A stretch of DNA of 64,000 bases from Aestuariimicrobium kwangyangense DSM 21549 (GCF_000421525.1 NZ_ATXE01000001.1:124001-188000); one strand, 5' to 3'. Positions 1 through 8,975 are shown, counted from the first letter of the stretch. Program-made: numbers and translations. Notes: generated by a model from the sequence alone, not told the origin.

Positions 1-696
1 CAGAGCGATCCAGTCGGCGGCCGACCCCTCACCGATGGTGGAGCAGAGCATCATCACCCCGATCAGCAGCACCGGCACCAGGATCCCGCGGGCCGAACTC
101 TGCGGGCTGTCGGCATGGGACGCGGCCGTGTGCGCCCGATAGTCCGTCCAGGTCGACACGGCGACAAGGGTGAGCACGGCGACCACCGGCATCGCGACAA
201 GGATGTGCGGGCCCAGCCCCACCCCCAACCGTGTGACCAGGGTGCCGGTGGCGGCGCCGAGCAACATGCCACCACCCCACATGCCGTGCAGGGCAGGCAT
301 GATCGTCCGGCCCGAGGCCGCCTCCACGGCTGCCCCCTGCACGTTGACGGTGACGTCCCACGCACCGAAGAAGAAACCGGCGAGTGCATAGAGTCCCGCG
401 AACGCCCACACCTGGGTGACCTGGGAGAGGGTGGCGAAGATGCTGGACGCACCCAGCACGCAGATCACCGACATCTGCTTGGGGCTCAGCACCTTCAGCA
501 CGAACCCCGTGAGCGGCATCGAGACCAACGAGCCGAGGCCCAGGCACAGGAAGACCAGCCCGAGGGTGCCCAGATCGACGGCGAGGTGCTGCTTGACGGC
601 CGGGATCCGGCTGGTCCAACTGCCGATCAGGGCACCGTTGAGGGCGAACACGGCGAAGACCGTGATGACGTCGCGACGAATGTGGGCGGGGCTCAT
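1..696 (-). CDS. MFS transporter, 3' end cut by window edge
   Basis: About 232 N-terminal residues are visible, with no stop before the window edge. The protein starts MSPAHIRRDV and runs straight into alternating hydrophobic helices, giving six or seven transmembrane segments in the visible part. The sequence after the first helix (NGALIGSWTSRIPAVK) resembles the YbjJ-like branch of the major facilitator superfamily, whose members are often annotated as sugar or drug efflux carriers. A GGAG lies about 6 nt before the ATG. The substrate cannot be read from this portion. The inner-membrane transporter call is firm; the subfamily is inferred from the N-terminal motif only. Confidence 0.85.
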   Translation of the reverse strand, partial: MSPAHIRRDVITVFAVFALNGALIGSWTSRIPAVKQHLAVDLGTLGLVFLCLGLGSLVSMPLTGFVLKVLSPKQMSVICVLGASSIFATLSQVTQVWAFAGLYALAGFFFGAWDVTVNVQGAAVEAASGRTIMPALHGMWGGGMLLGAATGTLVTRLGVGLGPHILVAMPVVAVLTLVAVSTWTDYRAHTAASHADSPQSSARGILVPVLLIGVMMLCSTIGEGSAADWIAL

Positions 697-821
697 GGGT
701 GCTCCGAGCGGGTGAGGGAAGGGCGGGCCGACAGGAACCGGCCGGACTCCCCCAGACTACGGTCGTCTGCGCCCGTGGTCGGCGGGTATCAGCGCCGGCC
801 TCGGCGCCACCCCCACAACGC

Positions 822-2504
822 TCAGCGCGCCCGCACGACTCTCTTCTCGTCCCAGACCGGGGTCTCGGACTCGAGCACCCGTCCGTCGCTGCCGAAGACC
901 AGGAAGCGGTCGAACCCGCGGGCGAACCACCGGTCGTGGGTGACCGCCAGCACGGTTCCCTCGAAGGACGACAACCCGTGCTCCAGCGCCTCCGCCGACT
1001 CGATGTCGAGGTTGTCGGTCGGTTCGTCGAGCAGCAACATGGTTGCCCCACCCAATTCGAGCAGCAGGATCTGCAGGCGCGCCTGTTGCCCACCCGACAA
1101 GGTCTCATAGGGCTGCTCGGCGGCCATCGCGAGCTCATAGCGGTCGAGCTTCCTGGCGGCCTCCTCCCGTGGCAGGCCGCCCCGGTGGTCGTCCCCGCGG
1201 TGCAGGATCTCGAGCAGGGTGCGTCCAACCAGTTCCGGCTTCTGGTTGGTCTGGGCGAACCATCCCGGACGAACCCGTTGCCCCAGCCTGGCCACGCCGG
1301 TGTGGGCCACCGGGGTGATCCGTTCGTGGTCGACGGCGGTGTTGGACGAGTCCGGCAGCGACCCTCCGCGGGCGAGCAGTCGCAGGAAGTGTGACTTGCC
1401 CGAGCCGTTGGAGCCGAGCACCCCGACCCGGTCGCCGTACCAGATCTCGGTCGAGAACGGCTTCATCAGACCGGTCAGTTCGAGGTTCTCGCACACGACG
1501 GCCCGCTTGGCGGTGCGGCCACCACCCAACCGCATGGTGACGTTCTGCTTGATCGGCACCGCGGTGGGTGGCCCCGCCTGCTCGAACTTCGCGAGTCGGG
1601 TCAGGGCAGCGGCGTAGCGGGAGGCGTTGGCGTCATTGCTGGCGGCGCGAATCTTCATGGTGAGCACGAGTTGCCTGAGCTTGGCGTGCTCCTCGTCCCA
1701 TCGCCGACGTAGTTCCTCGAGCCGGGCGAACCGTTCCGCCCTGGCCTCGTGGAAGCTGGCGAACGACTTCCCGTGCACCCAGACGGTGTTGCCGGCGGCC
1801 CCGAGTTCGAGGGCGGCCACCTTGGTGGACGCGTTGGCGAGCAGTTCGCGGTCGTGGCTGACCAGCAGCACCGTCTTCTGGGTCTGGCGCAGTTGTTCCT
1901 CGAGCCACTGCTTGCCGGGCACGTCGAGGTAGTTGTCGGGTTCGTCGAGCAGCAGCACCTCGTCATTGCCCCGGAAGAGCACCTCCAACGCCAACCGCTT
2001 CTGCTCCCCACCCGACAGGGTCGAGACCTCACGCCAGCGCACCCGGTCGTACCCCACGCCGAGGGCCGCGGTGCAGCAGGCGTCGAAGATCACCTCGGCG
2101 TCGTACCCGCCCGCATCGGCGTACTCGGCCAGCGCCGTGGCGTAGGCGAGTTGCACTGCCTCCGAGTCGTCGTCCATCAACTGCAGTTCGAGCCGATCGA
2201 CCTCCTCCGCGGCGGCGCCGATGCGCGCGGGTGACAGGGAGAGCAACAGGTCGCGGACCGTGGTCTCGTCCCTGATCTGCCCGATGAACTGGCGCATCAC
2301 CCCGACAGACCCGGACCGCGAGATGACCCCGTCGTCCGGATCCAGGTCACCCTGCACGATGCGCAGCAACGTGGTCTTGCCAGCTCCGTTGGGGCCGACC
2401 AGTGCGACGATGGCGCCCTCACCGACCCGGAACGAGACCCCACTCAGCAGCGGCCGCCCGTCGGGCAGCGAGAAGTCGACGCCCGCCAGATCGATGTAGC
2501 CCAC
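822..2504 (-). CDS. ABC-F family ATPase (two nucleotide-binding domains)
   Basis: 560 residues with two ABC ATPase domains in one chain and no membrane segments, the layout of ABC-F proteins, which act on the ribosome in translation regulation or antibiotic protection. The first domain has Walker A GPNGAGKT (residues 37-44), signature LSGGEQKR and Walker B VLLLDEP. The second has GSNGSGKS, LSGGQQAR and MLLLDEP. A basic linker joins them. The frame is open upstream to 2660. I chose the GTG at 2504 because homologous sequence begins there (VGYIDLAGVDF) and a TACAGT box sits 6 nt upstream, which suggests a leaderless transcript. Whether it is an Uup/EttA-like housekeeping factor or a resistance protein is not decidable here. 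Confidence 0.88.
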   Translation of the reverse strand: MGYIDLAGVDFSLPDGRPLLSGVSFRVGEGAIVALVGPNGAGKTTLLRIVQGDLDPDDGVISRSGSVGVMRQFIGQIRDETTVRDLLLSLSPARIGAAAEEVDRLELQLMDDDSEAVQLAYATALAEYADAGGYDAEVIFDACCTAALGVGYDRVRWREVSTLSGGEQKRLALEVLFRGNDEVLLLDEPDNYLDVPGKQWLEEQLRQTQKTVLLVSHDRELLANASTKVAALELGAAGNTVWVHGKSFASFHEARAERFARLEELRRRWDEEHAKLRQLVLTMKIRAASNDANASRYAAALTRLAKFEQAGPPTAVPIKQNVTMRLGGGRTAKRAVVCENLELTGLMKPFSTEIWYGDRVGVLGSNGSGKSHFLRLLARGGSLPDSSNTAVDHERITPVAHTGVARLGQRVRPGWFAQTNQKPELVGRTLLEILHRGDDHRGGLPREEAARKLDRYELAMAAEQPYETLSGGQQARLQILLLELGGATMLLLDEPTDNLDIESAEALEHGLSSFEGTVLAVTHDRWFARGFDRFLVFGSDGRVLESETPVWDEKRVVRAR

Positions 2505-2510
2505 CGCTGC

Positions 2511-2516
2511 ACTGTA
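2511..2516 (-). promoter_or_regulatory. -10 box, leaderless start of ABC-F gene
   Basis: TACAGT on the minus strand, followed by 6 nt and the GTG start. This spacing puts transcription start on or next to the start codon. Confidence 0.5.
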
Positions 2517-2620
2517 GCGACCAAGCCCGGGCTGGCTCCCCACCATCTTCGCCTGACCCGCTGCCCGACTGGCCACAGGTGGCCGGTTCGGCTGACCGGT
2601 CGGTCGGGCAGACTGGCACC

Positions 2621-3217
2621 GTGAACCAGGCGAGCCGACGACCGAGCACCGGCCGGCCACGCGCGCGTTGGCTGGTGCTGGCTGCGTGGGTGCTGGCCGT
2701 CGCCATCGGGCTCACCCTCGGCGCCCGAGCCCTCATCGGACGAGGCGAACAGCCCCTCTCCCAACCCGTCCTGAGCGCTCCCCCGCCGCTCAGGACCACG
2801 CCCACGCCCCCCGCCGAGCCGGACTTCGGCACCTCCGCCACACCCGTCACGTTCCCGGCGGTGGTGGCCGACCAGCAGCCTCGTCCCTCGACCCTGCCCG
2901 ACGGGTGGACGATCCTGCCGGGCGAACCGGAACTGTTCTCCGCTGCCGCTCCGGTGGTCTACGCCGACGGTGGCGTGGGCACTCTGATGGTCCTGGTGCA
3001 GCGCGCACCCGCCGGGACCACGGGGCTCGGCCGCTCGATGTCGTGGACGACCAACCGTGGCAGCGTCGTCTGCGGACGGCACCTCACCCAGGACGTGCTG
3101 CTGTGCGCCTTCCGCACTGCCGACGACGGTCTGCTCGTCGTGCAGGGGCGCGGGACGACGCTCGACGCCATCGCCCGTGCCACCCAGGACCTGCAGTCCC
3201 GGCTACCCGCCTCCTGA
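2621..3217 (+). CDS. hypothetical single-pass membrane protein
   Basis: 198 residues that I do not recognise. A basic N-terminus is followed by one transmembrane helix (about residues 15-35, rich in Leu, Ala and Val), a Pro/Thr-rich linker, and an extracytoplasmic domain of about 140 residues with two cysteines (VCGRH and LLCAF) that could form a disulfide. GTG is chosen over upstream codons because the preceding translated stretch is low-complexity and a CAGACT box lies 6 nt before it, the same arrangement as other leaderless genes here. It is divergent from the ABC-F gene and converges on glpC, 7 bp away. Confidence 0.65.
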   Translation: MNQASRRPSTGRPRARWLVLAAWVLAVAIGLTLGARALIGRGEQPLSQPVLSAPPPLRTTPTPPAEPDFGTSATPVTFPAVVADQQPRPSTLPDGWTILPGEPELFSAAAPVVYADGGVGTLMVLVQRAPAGTTGLGRSMSWTTNRGSVVCGRHLTQDVLLCAFRTADDGLLVVQGRGTTLDAIARATQDLQSRLPAS

Positions 3218-3224
3218 GGTCCGC

Positions 3225-4457
3225 TCAGATCCCGGGGATCGTCCCCAGTCCCAGCGCATGGTGCACCAGTTCGATCGGGTGGATCGTGTTCACCCCGGAA
3301 CCCTTGCGGATCTGCCAACGACAGGTCTCGGTGTCGCAGGTGGCGAGGTTCTCGTTCGTGGCCCGGATCATCTCGAAGACGGGCCGTCCCACCTCTTGGG
3401 CGATCGCGTACTTCTCGGCCTTCAGCCCGTAGGTGCCGGCGATACCGCAGCAGGGCTGTCCAGACTCCTCGACCACCACCCCGGGGATGAGTTGCATCAA
3501 CGTCTTGGCCGGCATGCCCATGCCCTGCGACTTCACCTGACAGGGCTGGTGATAGGGCACCGTGACGTTGGTCTCCCGGAACTGGGAGGGGTCGAACTCC
3601 CCCGCGTCGTACAACTCGACCAGCAACTCGGAGATGTCACGGATGCGGGTGCCCACCTTCGCGAGACGCTCGTCGTCAATGCCCAGGATGGTGTGGGCCT
3701 CATGCTTCAGCATGCCCGTGCACGAACCGGACGAGGACACGATCGTCAGCTCACCCGCCGACAGCAGGTCGTCGCACAGGGCCATCACCGACCTGCGGGC
3801 ACCGTCGAAGAGCCCGTTGGACTGCTGGGCCAGACCGCAGCACCCCTGCTTGGGAACCAATACCTCGTAGCCCAGGTGTTCGAGCACCTCGATGGACTTC
3901 TTCGAGGTCTCCACTTCGAAGTAGCCCCCGGCGCAACCGGAGAAGAACACCACCGAGCCTCGCGTGACCGGGGTGGTCGACGGCTTGCGCTTGCGCAGCC
4001 ACTGGGCCAACGTCTGCTTCTGGGCCGGCGGCATGGGAGCGTCCTTGGCGACCTTGAAGGTCGCCTGCACGAGACTGCGGACCAGACCGTTGCCCAACGC
4101 GGCATTGGCCAGCGGTGCAACCGGGTTCATCATGGCGCCCATCAGCGTCGTCTGGGAGATGAGCCGGTCGCGCAGCGGCATGTGCTCCTCCTTCATCACC
4201 GCCCGCGCCTGGGTGTTCATCTCGGCGATCTTCACCCCCTGGGGGCAGGCTTGGGTGCAGATGCCGCAGCTCGAGCAGTAGTCGATGGACATGTCGACCG
4301 ACTCGCCGTCGCGGAAGCGTTCAGCCTGCGGACCCACGAACTTGGGGCCCGGGAACAGCGGGGTCACGCGCGCCACGGGGCACTGGGTCTCGCAAATGGT
4401 GCACTTCACGCAGTGGTCGAGCGTCATCCGGTTCAGCTGGTCGTGTTCGTGAGCCAT
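3225..4457 (-). CDS. glpC: anaerobic glycerol-3-phosphate dehydrogenase subunit C
   Basis: 410 residues. GlpC is the iron-sulfur, membrane-associated subunit that passes electrons from the GlpA/GlpB flavoproteins to the quinone pool. Two ferredoxin-type clusters lie at the N-terminus (CVKCTICETQCP and CSSCGICTQACP), and two CCG heterodisulfide-reductase-type motifs follow (GCCGLAQQ and PCCGIAGTYG). The ATG lies 1 nt after the glpB stop, with AGAAGGG as ribosome binding site. It is the last gene of glpABC. A longer open frame exists upstream, but it is antisense-like readthrough of the repeat in glpB. Confidence 0.93.
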   Translation of the reverse strand: MAHEHDQLNRMTLDHCVKCTICETQCPVARVTPLFPGPKFVGPQAERFRDGESVDMSIDYCSSCGICTQACPQGVKIAEMNTQARAVMKEEHMPLRDRLISQTTLMGAMMNPVAPLANAALGNGLVRSLVQATFKVAKDAPMPPAQKQTLAQWLRKRKPSTTPVTRGSVVFFSGCAGGYFEVETSKKSIEVLEHLGYEVLVPKQGCCGLAQQSNGLFDGARRSVMALCDDLLSAGELTIVSSSGSCTGMLKHEAHTILGIDDERLAKVGTRIRDISELLVELYDAGEFDPSQFRETNVTVPYHQPCQVKSQGMGMPAKTLMQLIPGVVVEESGQPCCGIAGTYGLKAEKYAIAQEVGRPVFEMIRATNENLATCDTETCRWQIRKGSGVNTIHPIELVHHALGLGTIPGI

Positions 4458-4458
4458 C

Positions 4459-5940
4459 TCAGGCGCCCTTCTGTTCGCGGGGGGCGACCCCCTGCACCCC
4501 CGCAGGGGCGTCGGTCTGTTCGCGGGGGGCGACCCCCTGCACCCCCGCAGGGGCGTCGGTCTGTTCGCGGGGGGCGACCCCCTGCACCCCCGCAGGGGCG
4601 TCGGTCTGTTCGCGGGAAGTCTCGACGATCGCGTCGATGCAGCGCCGGGCAGAACCGAGGGCGATGCCCTCACCCGACTTCTCCTGCCAGCGGTACGCAC
4701 CGGCCAGGATGGACCCTGCCGCGTGCAGGTTGGAGTAGACGACGGCACCGGTCTCGTCCACCGGCCTCTGCAGGCCATCGGTGCGCAAACCGACGGCGAA
4801 CAGCTTCTGCGGGGCACCCCAGTAGTCCCCGTGCACGAGTTCCTCGATCGGGAGCACACCGTGGAGCGGAAGCCCCAGCGCGGTCTCGTGCAGCTGATCG
4901 TGGGAGTCGAGTTCGAGTGCCCCCGACTCGAACCCGCCTGGTGCGAACACGACGTGGTCGCAGGCGATGTCGCGGTCACCGCCGGCGACGTGCACCGTGA
5001 CGGCGGTGACGCGCTGGTCACCGCCCGCGGACTGTTCGGACTTCACCCCCACCACGGACGACCCGAGCAGCAACCGTCCATGGCCCGCCTTGTAGGCGCG
5101 GGTGAGGGCCTGGTTGAGACGCATGCCCGGCACCGACGGTGGCTGCATGACGATCTCGAAGATGCGAACGCCCGATGCCCGCTCCAGCGTGCTGAGCACC
5201 TCGGGGTGGCGTTCCAGCCCGAGCACGGCGGGAAGCCCGAGCACCGCACCCTCGGGCAGGGCCTGTTCGCGCACATGGGTCGCGAGGCGGTCGGCGAACC
5301 GGCTCAGCGTCGCGGGCTCGTCGAGGGCGCGGGCGTAGACGACAGGGGATGAGTCGATCTCACCGGCACGGGCCAGAAAGTCAAGCGAGCTCCAGCTGGA
5401 CTCGACCGGGCCCACGCCGTCGAGGGGGGTGCGGCCCAGGTTGGTGGCGATCAGTTGGGGATGGAAGTCCTTCAACTGTCGGATGCCCACGATGTGCAGG
5501 TGCTTGCCGGGTTCGGGCGCACCGGCCAGCATCGACACGGGCACGAAGGCGGTGGGCCGCCACGCCCCCACGGCCGTCGGCAACAGCGTGGGACGGCGCA
5601 CGTCACCGCGCATCACCACCGCGCCGGGTGCATCGGCGGCCAGCTCCAGGAACTCGGCGACTCCCCGTTCCACGGCGTCGGCGCCGATGGTGCGGTAGGG
5701 GTGCTCCTCGGGGAGTTCATCGATGGCTGCGAGGGAGTCCGTGACCCGCTCGCTCCCTCGTTCGTCCGTGGCGCGGTAGCCGAGCACGTCAAGGGTTCCC
5801 TGGCTCAGCTGCATGCCACCCAGACCCTGGGTGACCAGGGTGACGCGGTGTCCGGCGCGATCCAGCGCGGTGGCCGCGTAGAGGCCGGCGAACCCGGCAC
5901 CGACGACGACCACCCGCGATCCGGTGGGAGGGGTGGACAT
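4459..5940 (-). CDS. glpB: anaerobic glycerol-3-phosphate dehydrogenase subunit B
   Basis: 493 residues. The N-terminal dinucleotide-binding motif VVVGAGFAGLYAA and overall sequence fit GlpB, the second flavoprotein subunit of the anaerobic enzyme. The family is usually near 420 residues. The excess here is a C-terminal tail (about residues 443-491) made of three perfect copies of REQTDAPAGVQGVAP, encoded by a 45-bp tandem repeat. The start codon shares one base with the glpA stop (TGATG), so translation is probably coupled. The catalytic body appears intact; the repeat tail follows the conserved part and looks acquired. Confidence 0.9.
   Translation of the reverse strand: MSTPPTGSRVVVVGAGFAGLYAATALDRAGHRVTLVTQGLGGMQLSQGTLDVLGYRATDERGSERVTDSLAAIDELPEEHPYRTIGADAVERGVAEFLELAADAPGAVVMRGDVRRPTLLPTAVGAWRPTAFVPVSMLAGAPEPGKHLHIVGIRQLKDFHPQLIATNLGRTPLDGVGPVESSWSSLDFLARAGEIDSSPVVYARALDEPATLSRFADRLATHVREQALPEGAVLGLPAVLGLERHPEVLSTLERASGVRIFEIVMQPPSVPGMRLNQALTRAYKAGHGRLLLGSSVVGVKSEQSAGGDQRVTAVTVHVAGGDRDIACDHVVFAPGGFESGALELDSHDQLHETALGLPLHGVLPIEELVHGDYWGAPQKLFAVGLRTDGLQRPVDETGAVVYSNLHAAGSILAGAYRWQEKSGEGIALGSARRCIDAIVETSREQTDAPAGVQGVAPREQTDAPAGVQGVAPREQTDAPAGVQGVAPREQKGA
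4471..4615. repeat. 45-bp in-frame tandem repeat, 3 copies plus 10 bp
   Basis: Identical units at 4471-4515, 4516-4560 and 4561-4605, then a 10-bp partial copy. Each unit is 15 codons and carries a stem-loop (CCCCTGC, loop, GCAGGGG) next to a G5/C5 inverted pair. The repeat lies inside the 3' end of glpB, just before the glpC ribosome binding site. Confidence 0.97.
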
Positions 5941-7571
5941 CAGACGATCTCCTTCTCGTCGGAGGGCAGGTGTTCGAGGTCGAACATGCCTTGAAAGATC
6001 CAGTTGTCGAGGGCCGTCTGGCGCACCTGGTCGCCGTACATGATGGGCCACAGCCCGATCCAGCGGTTGGCCAGGAACCGGCGCATCAACGCGGTGGCAC
6101 GTGAGATGTCGACCATCTTCTCCTCGACGGCGATGCCAGTGGCGCGCATGGAACAGAACCCGCCCTGGCAGGGGCCCATGCCCAGTCGCAACTGCCGGCG
6201 CAGGTCGTCGAAGTTGGCAGTGGGCTGTTCGGCCATCAGCTCGGTGATCATGCCGCGGGTCATCAGCTCGCACTCGCAGATCACCTGGTCGTCGAGGTCG
6301 GCGTGGTCGTCGTCGCACGTGGCGGGCAGCTCGGCGTGTGAATGCGCCCGGCGGGAGCGTTCGTGCTCCCGCTCCTCGAGCCGATGGGTGACCACGTAGG
6401 TGGGCGCCGTCGCAGGGTCGATCTGGGTGGTGGCCGTCACGCAGGGACGATCCTCACCCAACTGCTCGCACATGGCGTCGACCATGCGTTCGGCCATCAA
6501 CCGGTAGGTGGTGAGCTTGCCCCCGATGATCGAGATGATGCCGTGCACGCCGTCACGCTCGTCGTGGCGAAGGATGCTCATGCCACGGGTCATGTGACGG
6601 GTGTCGCTCGCGTGAGCCTTCGGGTCGTTGAACAACGGACGAGCGCCCGCCCACGCGTGCACGGCACGAGCCTGGCGGAAGCCCGGCACGAGCACCTCGC
6701 CCGCATCGAGCATCTGCTGCACCTCGGCGCGGGGGATCTCGAGCTTGTCGGGGTCAACGGCCCGCACGTCGGTCGTCCCGATGATGCTGACCGTGTGAAC
6801 CGGCACCAGGATGTCGCCGTCGGCGGGATAGATGCAGCGGTTGACCACGGTGTTCACCAACCGGTGGTTCATCGCGATCATGATCCCTCGTCCGGGCACC
6901 ACCTCGACCCCCTCGCAACCGGCGAGGTGGGCGATCTGTCCGGCCCACGGGCCGCCCGTGTTGAGCACGAACCTGCAGTCGATGACGACGTCCTCACCGG
7001 TCTTCTCGTCGATCGCCTTGACGGCGGTGACGCGACGGTCATCGGTGACGATGTCGACGACGCGGTGATAGGTGAGCACGCTCGCCCCGTGCGCGATGGC
7101 ATCACGGGCGGCACCCCAGACCATCTGCCAACCATCGACCGAGGCGTCCTGCACGGCGAACGCACGTTGCATGCGGGGGTTCAGCCGGGGCTCGCGGCGC
7201 AGGGCCTCGGCGACGCTGATCTCCTCCGCGGGCACTCGGGTGGCCTGGGCAGCTGGCAGGAACTTCTCCGCGTAGGCGGGGTCGTCGTCCGGGCCGACGA
7301 TGAACAGCCCACCGGTGCGCTCGACGCAGTGGGGCTGGATGCGGGTGATGATGTCGTTCTCCTCGGCACACTCCGTGGCCGAGTGGGGATCGGAGACGAC
7401 ATATCGCCCGCCGGAGTGCAGCAGGCCGTGATAGCGACCCGTGGTCCCCTGACCGAGGTCGGCCTTGTCGAGCAGGATGGTCGCGTAGCCCCGCAGGGCG
7501 GCATCGCGGAGCACTCCCGCGCCGGTGGCCCCGCCACCGATCACGACGACGTCAGCACTGAGCTTCTTCAT
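5940..7571 (-). CDS. glpA: anaerobic glycerol-3-phosphate dehydrogenase subunit A
   Basis: 543 residues. GlpA is the FAD-dependent catalytic subunit that oxidises glycerol-3-phosphate to dihydroxyacetone phosphate. The FAD-binding GGGATG motif is at residues 12-17, and the DAO fold fills the first 380 or so residues. The C-terminus carries a BFD-like [2Fe-2S] domain with CECE and GPCQGGFC, which separates GlpA from GlpD. AGGAGGG lies 5 nt before the ATG. It is first in glpABC. A probable promoter (TAGGCT, 7640-7645) and an operator-like palindrome with phased repeats lie upstream. No glpF or glpK is nearby. Confidence 0.93.
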   Translation of the reverse strand: MKKLSADVVVIGGGATGAGVLRDAALRGYATILLDKADLGQGTTGRYHGLLHSGGRYVVSDPHSATECAEENDIITRIQPHCVERTGGLFIVGPDDDPAYAEKFLPAAQATRVPAEEISVAEALRREPRLNPRMQRAFAVQDASVDGWQMVWGAARDAIAHGASVLTYHRVVDIVTDDRRVTAVKAIDEKTGEDVVIDCRFVLNTGGPWAGQIAHLAGCEGVEVVPGRGIMIAMNHRLVNTVVNRCIYPADGDILVPVHTVSIIGTTDVRAVDPDKLEIPRAEVQQMLDAGEVLVPGFRQARAVHAWAGARPLFNDPKAHASDTRHMTRGMSILRHDERDGVHGIISIIGGKLTTYRLMAERMVDAMCEQLGEDRPCVTATTQIDPATAPTYVVTHRLEEREHERSRRAHSHAELPATCDDDHADLDDQVICECELMTRGMITELMAEQPTANFDDLRRQLRLGMGPCQGGFCSMRATGIAVEEKMVDISRATALMRRFLANRWIGLWPIMYGDQVRQTALDNWIFQGMFDLEHLPSDEKEIV

Positions 7572-7714
7572 TGAACCCTCCTGCGACCGGTCCCCCCGCG
7601 GCGAACTGGTGCCGGCGATGGAGTCGAGCTTTGCGTACGAGCCTAGTCACCGACCCCCGGCGAGGCATCGGATGCGGGGAGCAGGGCAAGCACGTGCATC
7701 ACCCCTCTGGGGTT

Positions 7715-7755
7715 CTGCACGATCGTGCAGAGGGTCTGACCATTGGTGCAGAGGG
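7715..7755. promoter_or_regulatory. operator-like palindrome plus phased direct repeat
   Basis: A perfect 18-bp palindrome (7715-7732, core TGCACGATCGTGCA) overlaps the first of two identical GTGCAGAGGG elements, at 7726-7735 and 7746-7755. The elements are exactly 20 bp apart, two helical turns. The cluster is centred about 90 bp upstream of the predicted glpA transcription start. The regulator is unknown. Confidence 0.55.
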
Positions 7756-7811
7756 CTGCAATCACCCCCAGTGGACGGTTGCGCCGGGCGGCCCAGTCCC
7801 GGCACAAGACG

Positions 7812-7861
7812 CACCGTGCGGTCACACCATCACCTCGGGGGTGTGGTGTGACCGCACGGTG
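7812..7861 (-). terminator. perfect 18-bp hairpin terminator
   Basis: Arms 7812-7829 and 7844-7861 are fully complementary around a 14-nt loop. It lies about 50 bp after the stop of the Gfo/Idh gene at 7914. There is no clear T-tract, as is usual in actinobacteria. Confidence 0.75.
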
Positions 7862-7913
7862 TCGCTGTGGGTCGCTGGGCAGGACGTGGGCGTCCGGCCC
7901 CGTGGGCGAACGG

Positions 7914-8975
7914 TCAGCGGGTGATCTGGATCTCCTTGCCGGACTCGGCCGACTCGTAGATGCCGCGCAGGATGCGGATCATCTCGACTCCGTCGGCGAC
8001 CGGGACGAAGGGCTCGGCCTCGCCCTTCACCAGTTCGACGAAGTGCCCGATCTCCTTCGAGAACGACGCGAAGTCGAAGCTCGGGTTCTGGATCTGCGGG
8101 TCGATGTTGAGGATGGTGTCGTACTTCTCGGTGACGAGCTTGAGCGCGGGCTCCAGCTCCGCCCCACCCTTGTTCCCGTACACCGCGACGAGCGTGGTCT
8201 CCCGGGGGATGTGCAGCGAGTAGGAGACGTCGGTGACGATCGAGGCACCGTTCTCGAACCGGATCACGGCGTTCACCAGGTCCTCGACCCCGTTGACGGC
8301 GGGGTCGTAGTCGGACGCCAACCAGCGGTCGAGGCCGGTGATGTTGGCCCGGTTGCCGATGGTCGAGTACGAGTTGGCGCTGATCGAGGTCACCTTGGGC
8401 TTGCCCATCAGCCACCAGGCCAGGTCGATGCAGTGCACGCCGATGTCGATCAGCGGGCCACCGCCGGAACGCTCGGGGTCGGCGAACCAACCACCGGGGT
8501 TGCCCGCACGGCGCAACATCGAGGCCTTCGCGTAGTGGATGTCACCCAGGTCACCCTCGTCGATGAACTTCTTCAACACGGTGGCGTTCTGTCCGTAGCG
8601 GCGCACCTGACCCAGTTCGAAGTGCAGACCGGTCTCGGCCACCACCTTCTCGAGCTCGAGGGCCTCGTCCACCGTCTTGCACAACGGCTTCTCGCCCAGC
8701 ACGTGCTTGCCGGCGCGCAGGGCCTGCATGGCGATGGCGGCGTGGGAGTTGTTCCAGGTGCAGACGCTGACCGCGTCGATGTCGTCGCGGGCCAGCAGTT
8801 CCTCGACCGAGCCGTAGCTGTTGGCGAAGCCGTGGATCGAAGCCTTCTCGGCTGCCCGCTCGGCGACCTGGTCGGCGATCGCGACCAGCTCGACGTCGTC
8901 ACGCTGCTTGTAGGCGCCGACGTGCATCTCGGAGATGTTGCCGGCGCCGATGACGCCGATTCCGACCTTGCTCAT
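7914..8975 (-). CDS. Gfo/Idh/MocA family NAD(P)-dependent oxidoreductase
   Basis: 353 residues. The N-terminal Rossmann domain has GVIGAGNISE (residues 7-16), and the family's EKP motif (GEKPLCKT) lies near residue 95. A C-terminal alpha/beta substrate domain contains GGPLIDIGVHCIDLAWW, where the Asp and His of the catalytic region are present. Such enzymes oxidise or reduce sugars, inositols and their derivatives. It follows a TIM-barrel isomerase gene by 59 bp on the same strand, so the two probably act on one sugar or cyclitol. A similar pair recurs at 28.7-31.7 kb. The substrate is unknown. Confidence 0.9.
   Translation of the reverse strand: MSKVGIGVIGAGNISEMHVGAYKQRDDVELVAIADQVAERAAEKASIHGFANSYGSVEELLARDDIDAVSVCTWNNSHAAIAMQALRAGKHVLGEKPLCKTVDEALELEKVVAETGLHFELGQVRRYGQNATVLKKFIDEGDLGDIHYAKASMLRRAGNPGGWFADPERSGGGPLIDIGVHCIDLAWWLMGKPKVTSISANSYSTIGNRANITGLDRWLASDYDPAVNGVEDLVNAVIRFENGASIVTDVSYSLHIPRETTLVAVYGNKGGAELEPALKLVTEKYDTILNIDPQIQNPSFDFASFSKEIGHFVELVKGEAEPFVPVADGVEMIRILRGIYESAESGKEIQITR

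Larger units (their letters stand above)
7572..7913. other. 342-bp intergenic region: glpA control region and terminator
   Basis: No gene. It contains a likely glpA -10 box (TAGGCT on the minus strand, 7640-7645) giving a leader of about 60 nt, an operator-like palindrome with 20-bp-phased repeats (7715-7755), and a perfect 18-bp hairpin (7812-7861) that should terminate the upstream Gfo/Idh operon. Confidence 0.7.

Noticed and set aside
4471-4615. CRISPR-like array at the glpB repeat
   Set aside because: The units are directly adjacent with no spacers and are in frame with glpB.
3057-5000. A 647-codon plus-strand frame opposite glpC and glpB, with Pro/Arg-rich repeats
   Set aside because: It is the shadow of glpC/glpB and of the 45-bp repeat; no domain, composition unlike a protein.
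7808-7862. Riboswitch for glpA from the large hairpin
   Set aside because: The hairpin is a simple perfect stem that lies upstream of the predicted glpA start and directly after the Gfo/Idh stop, so it fits a terminator.
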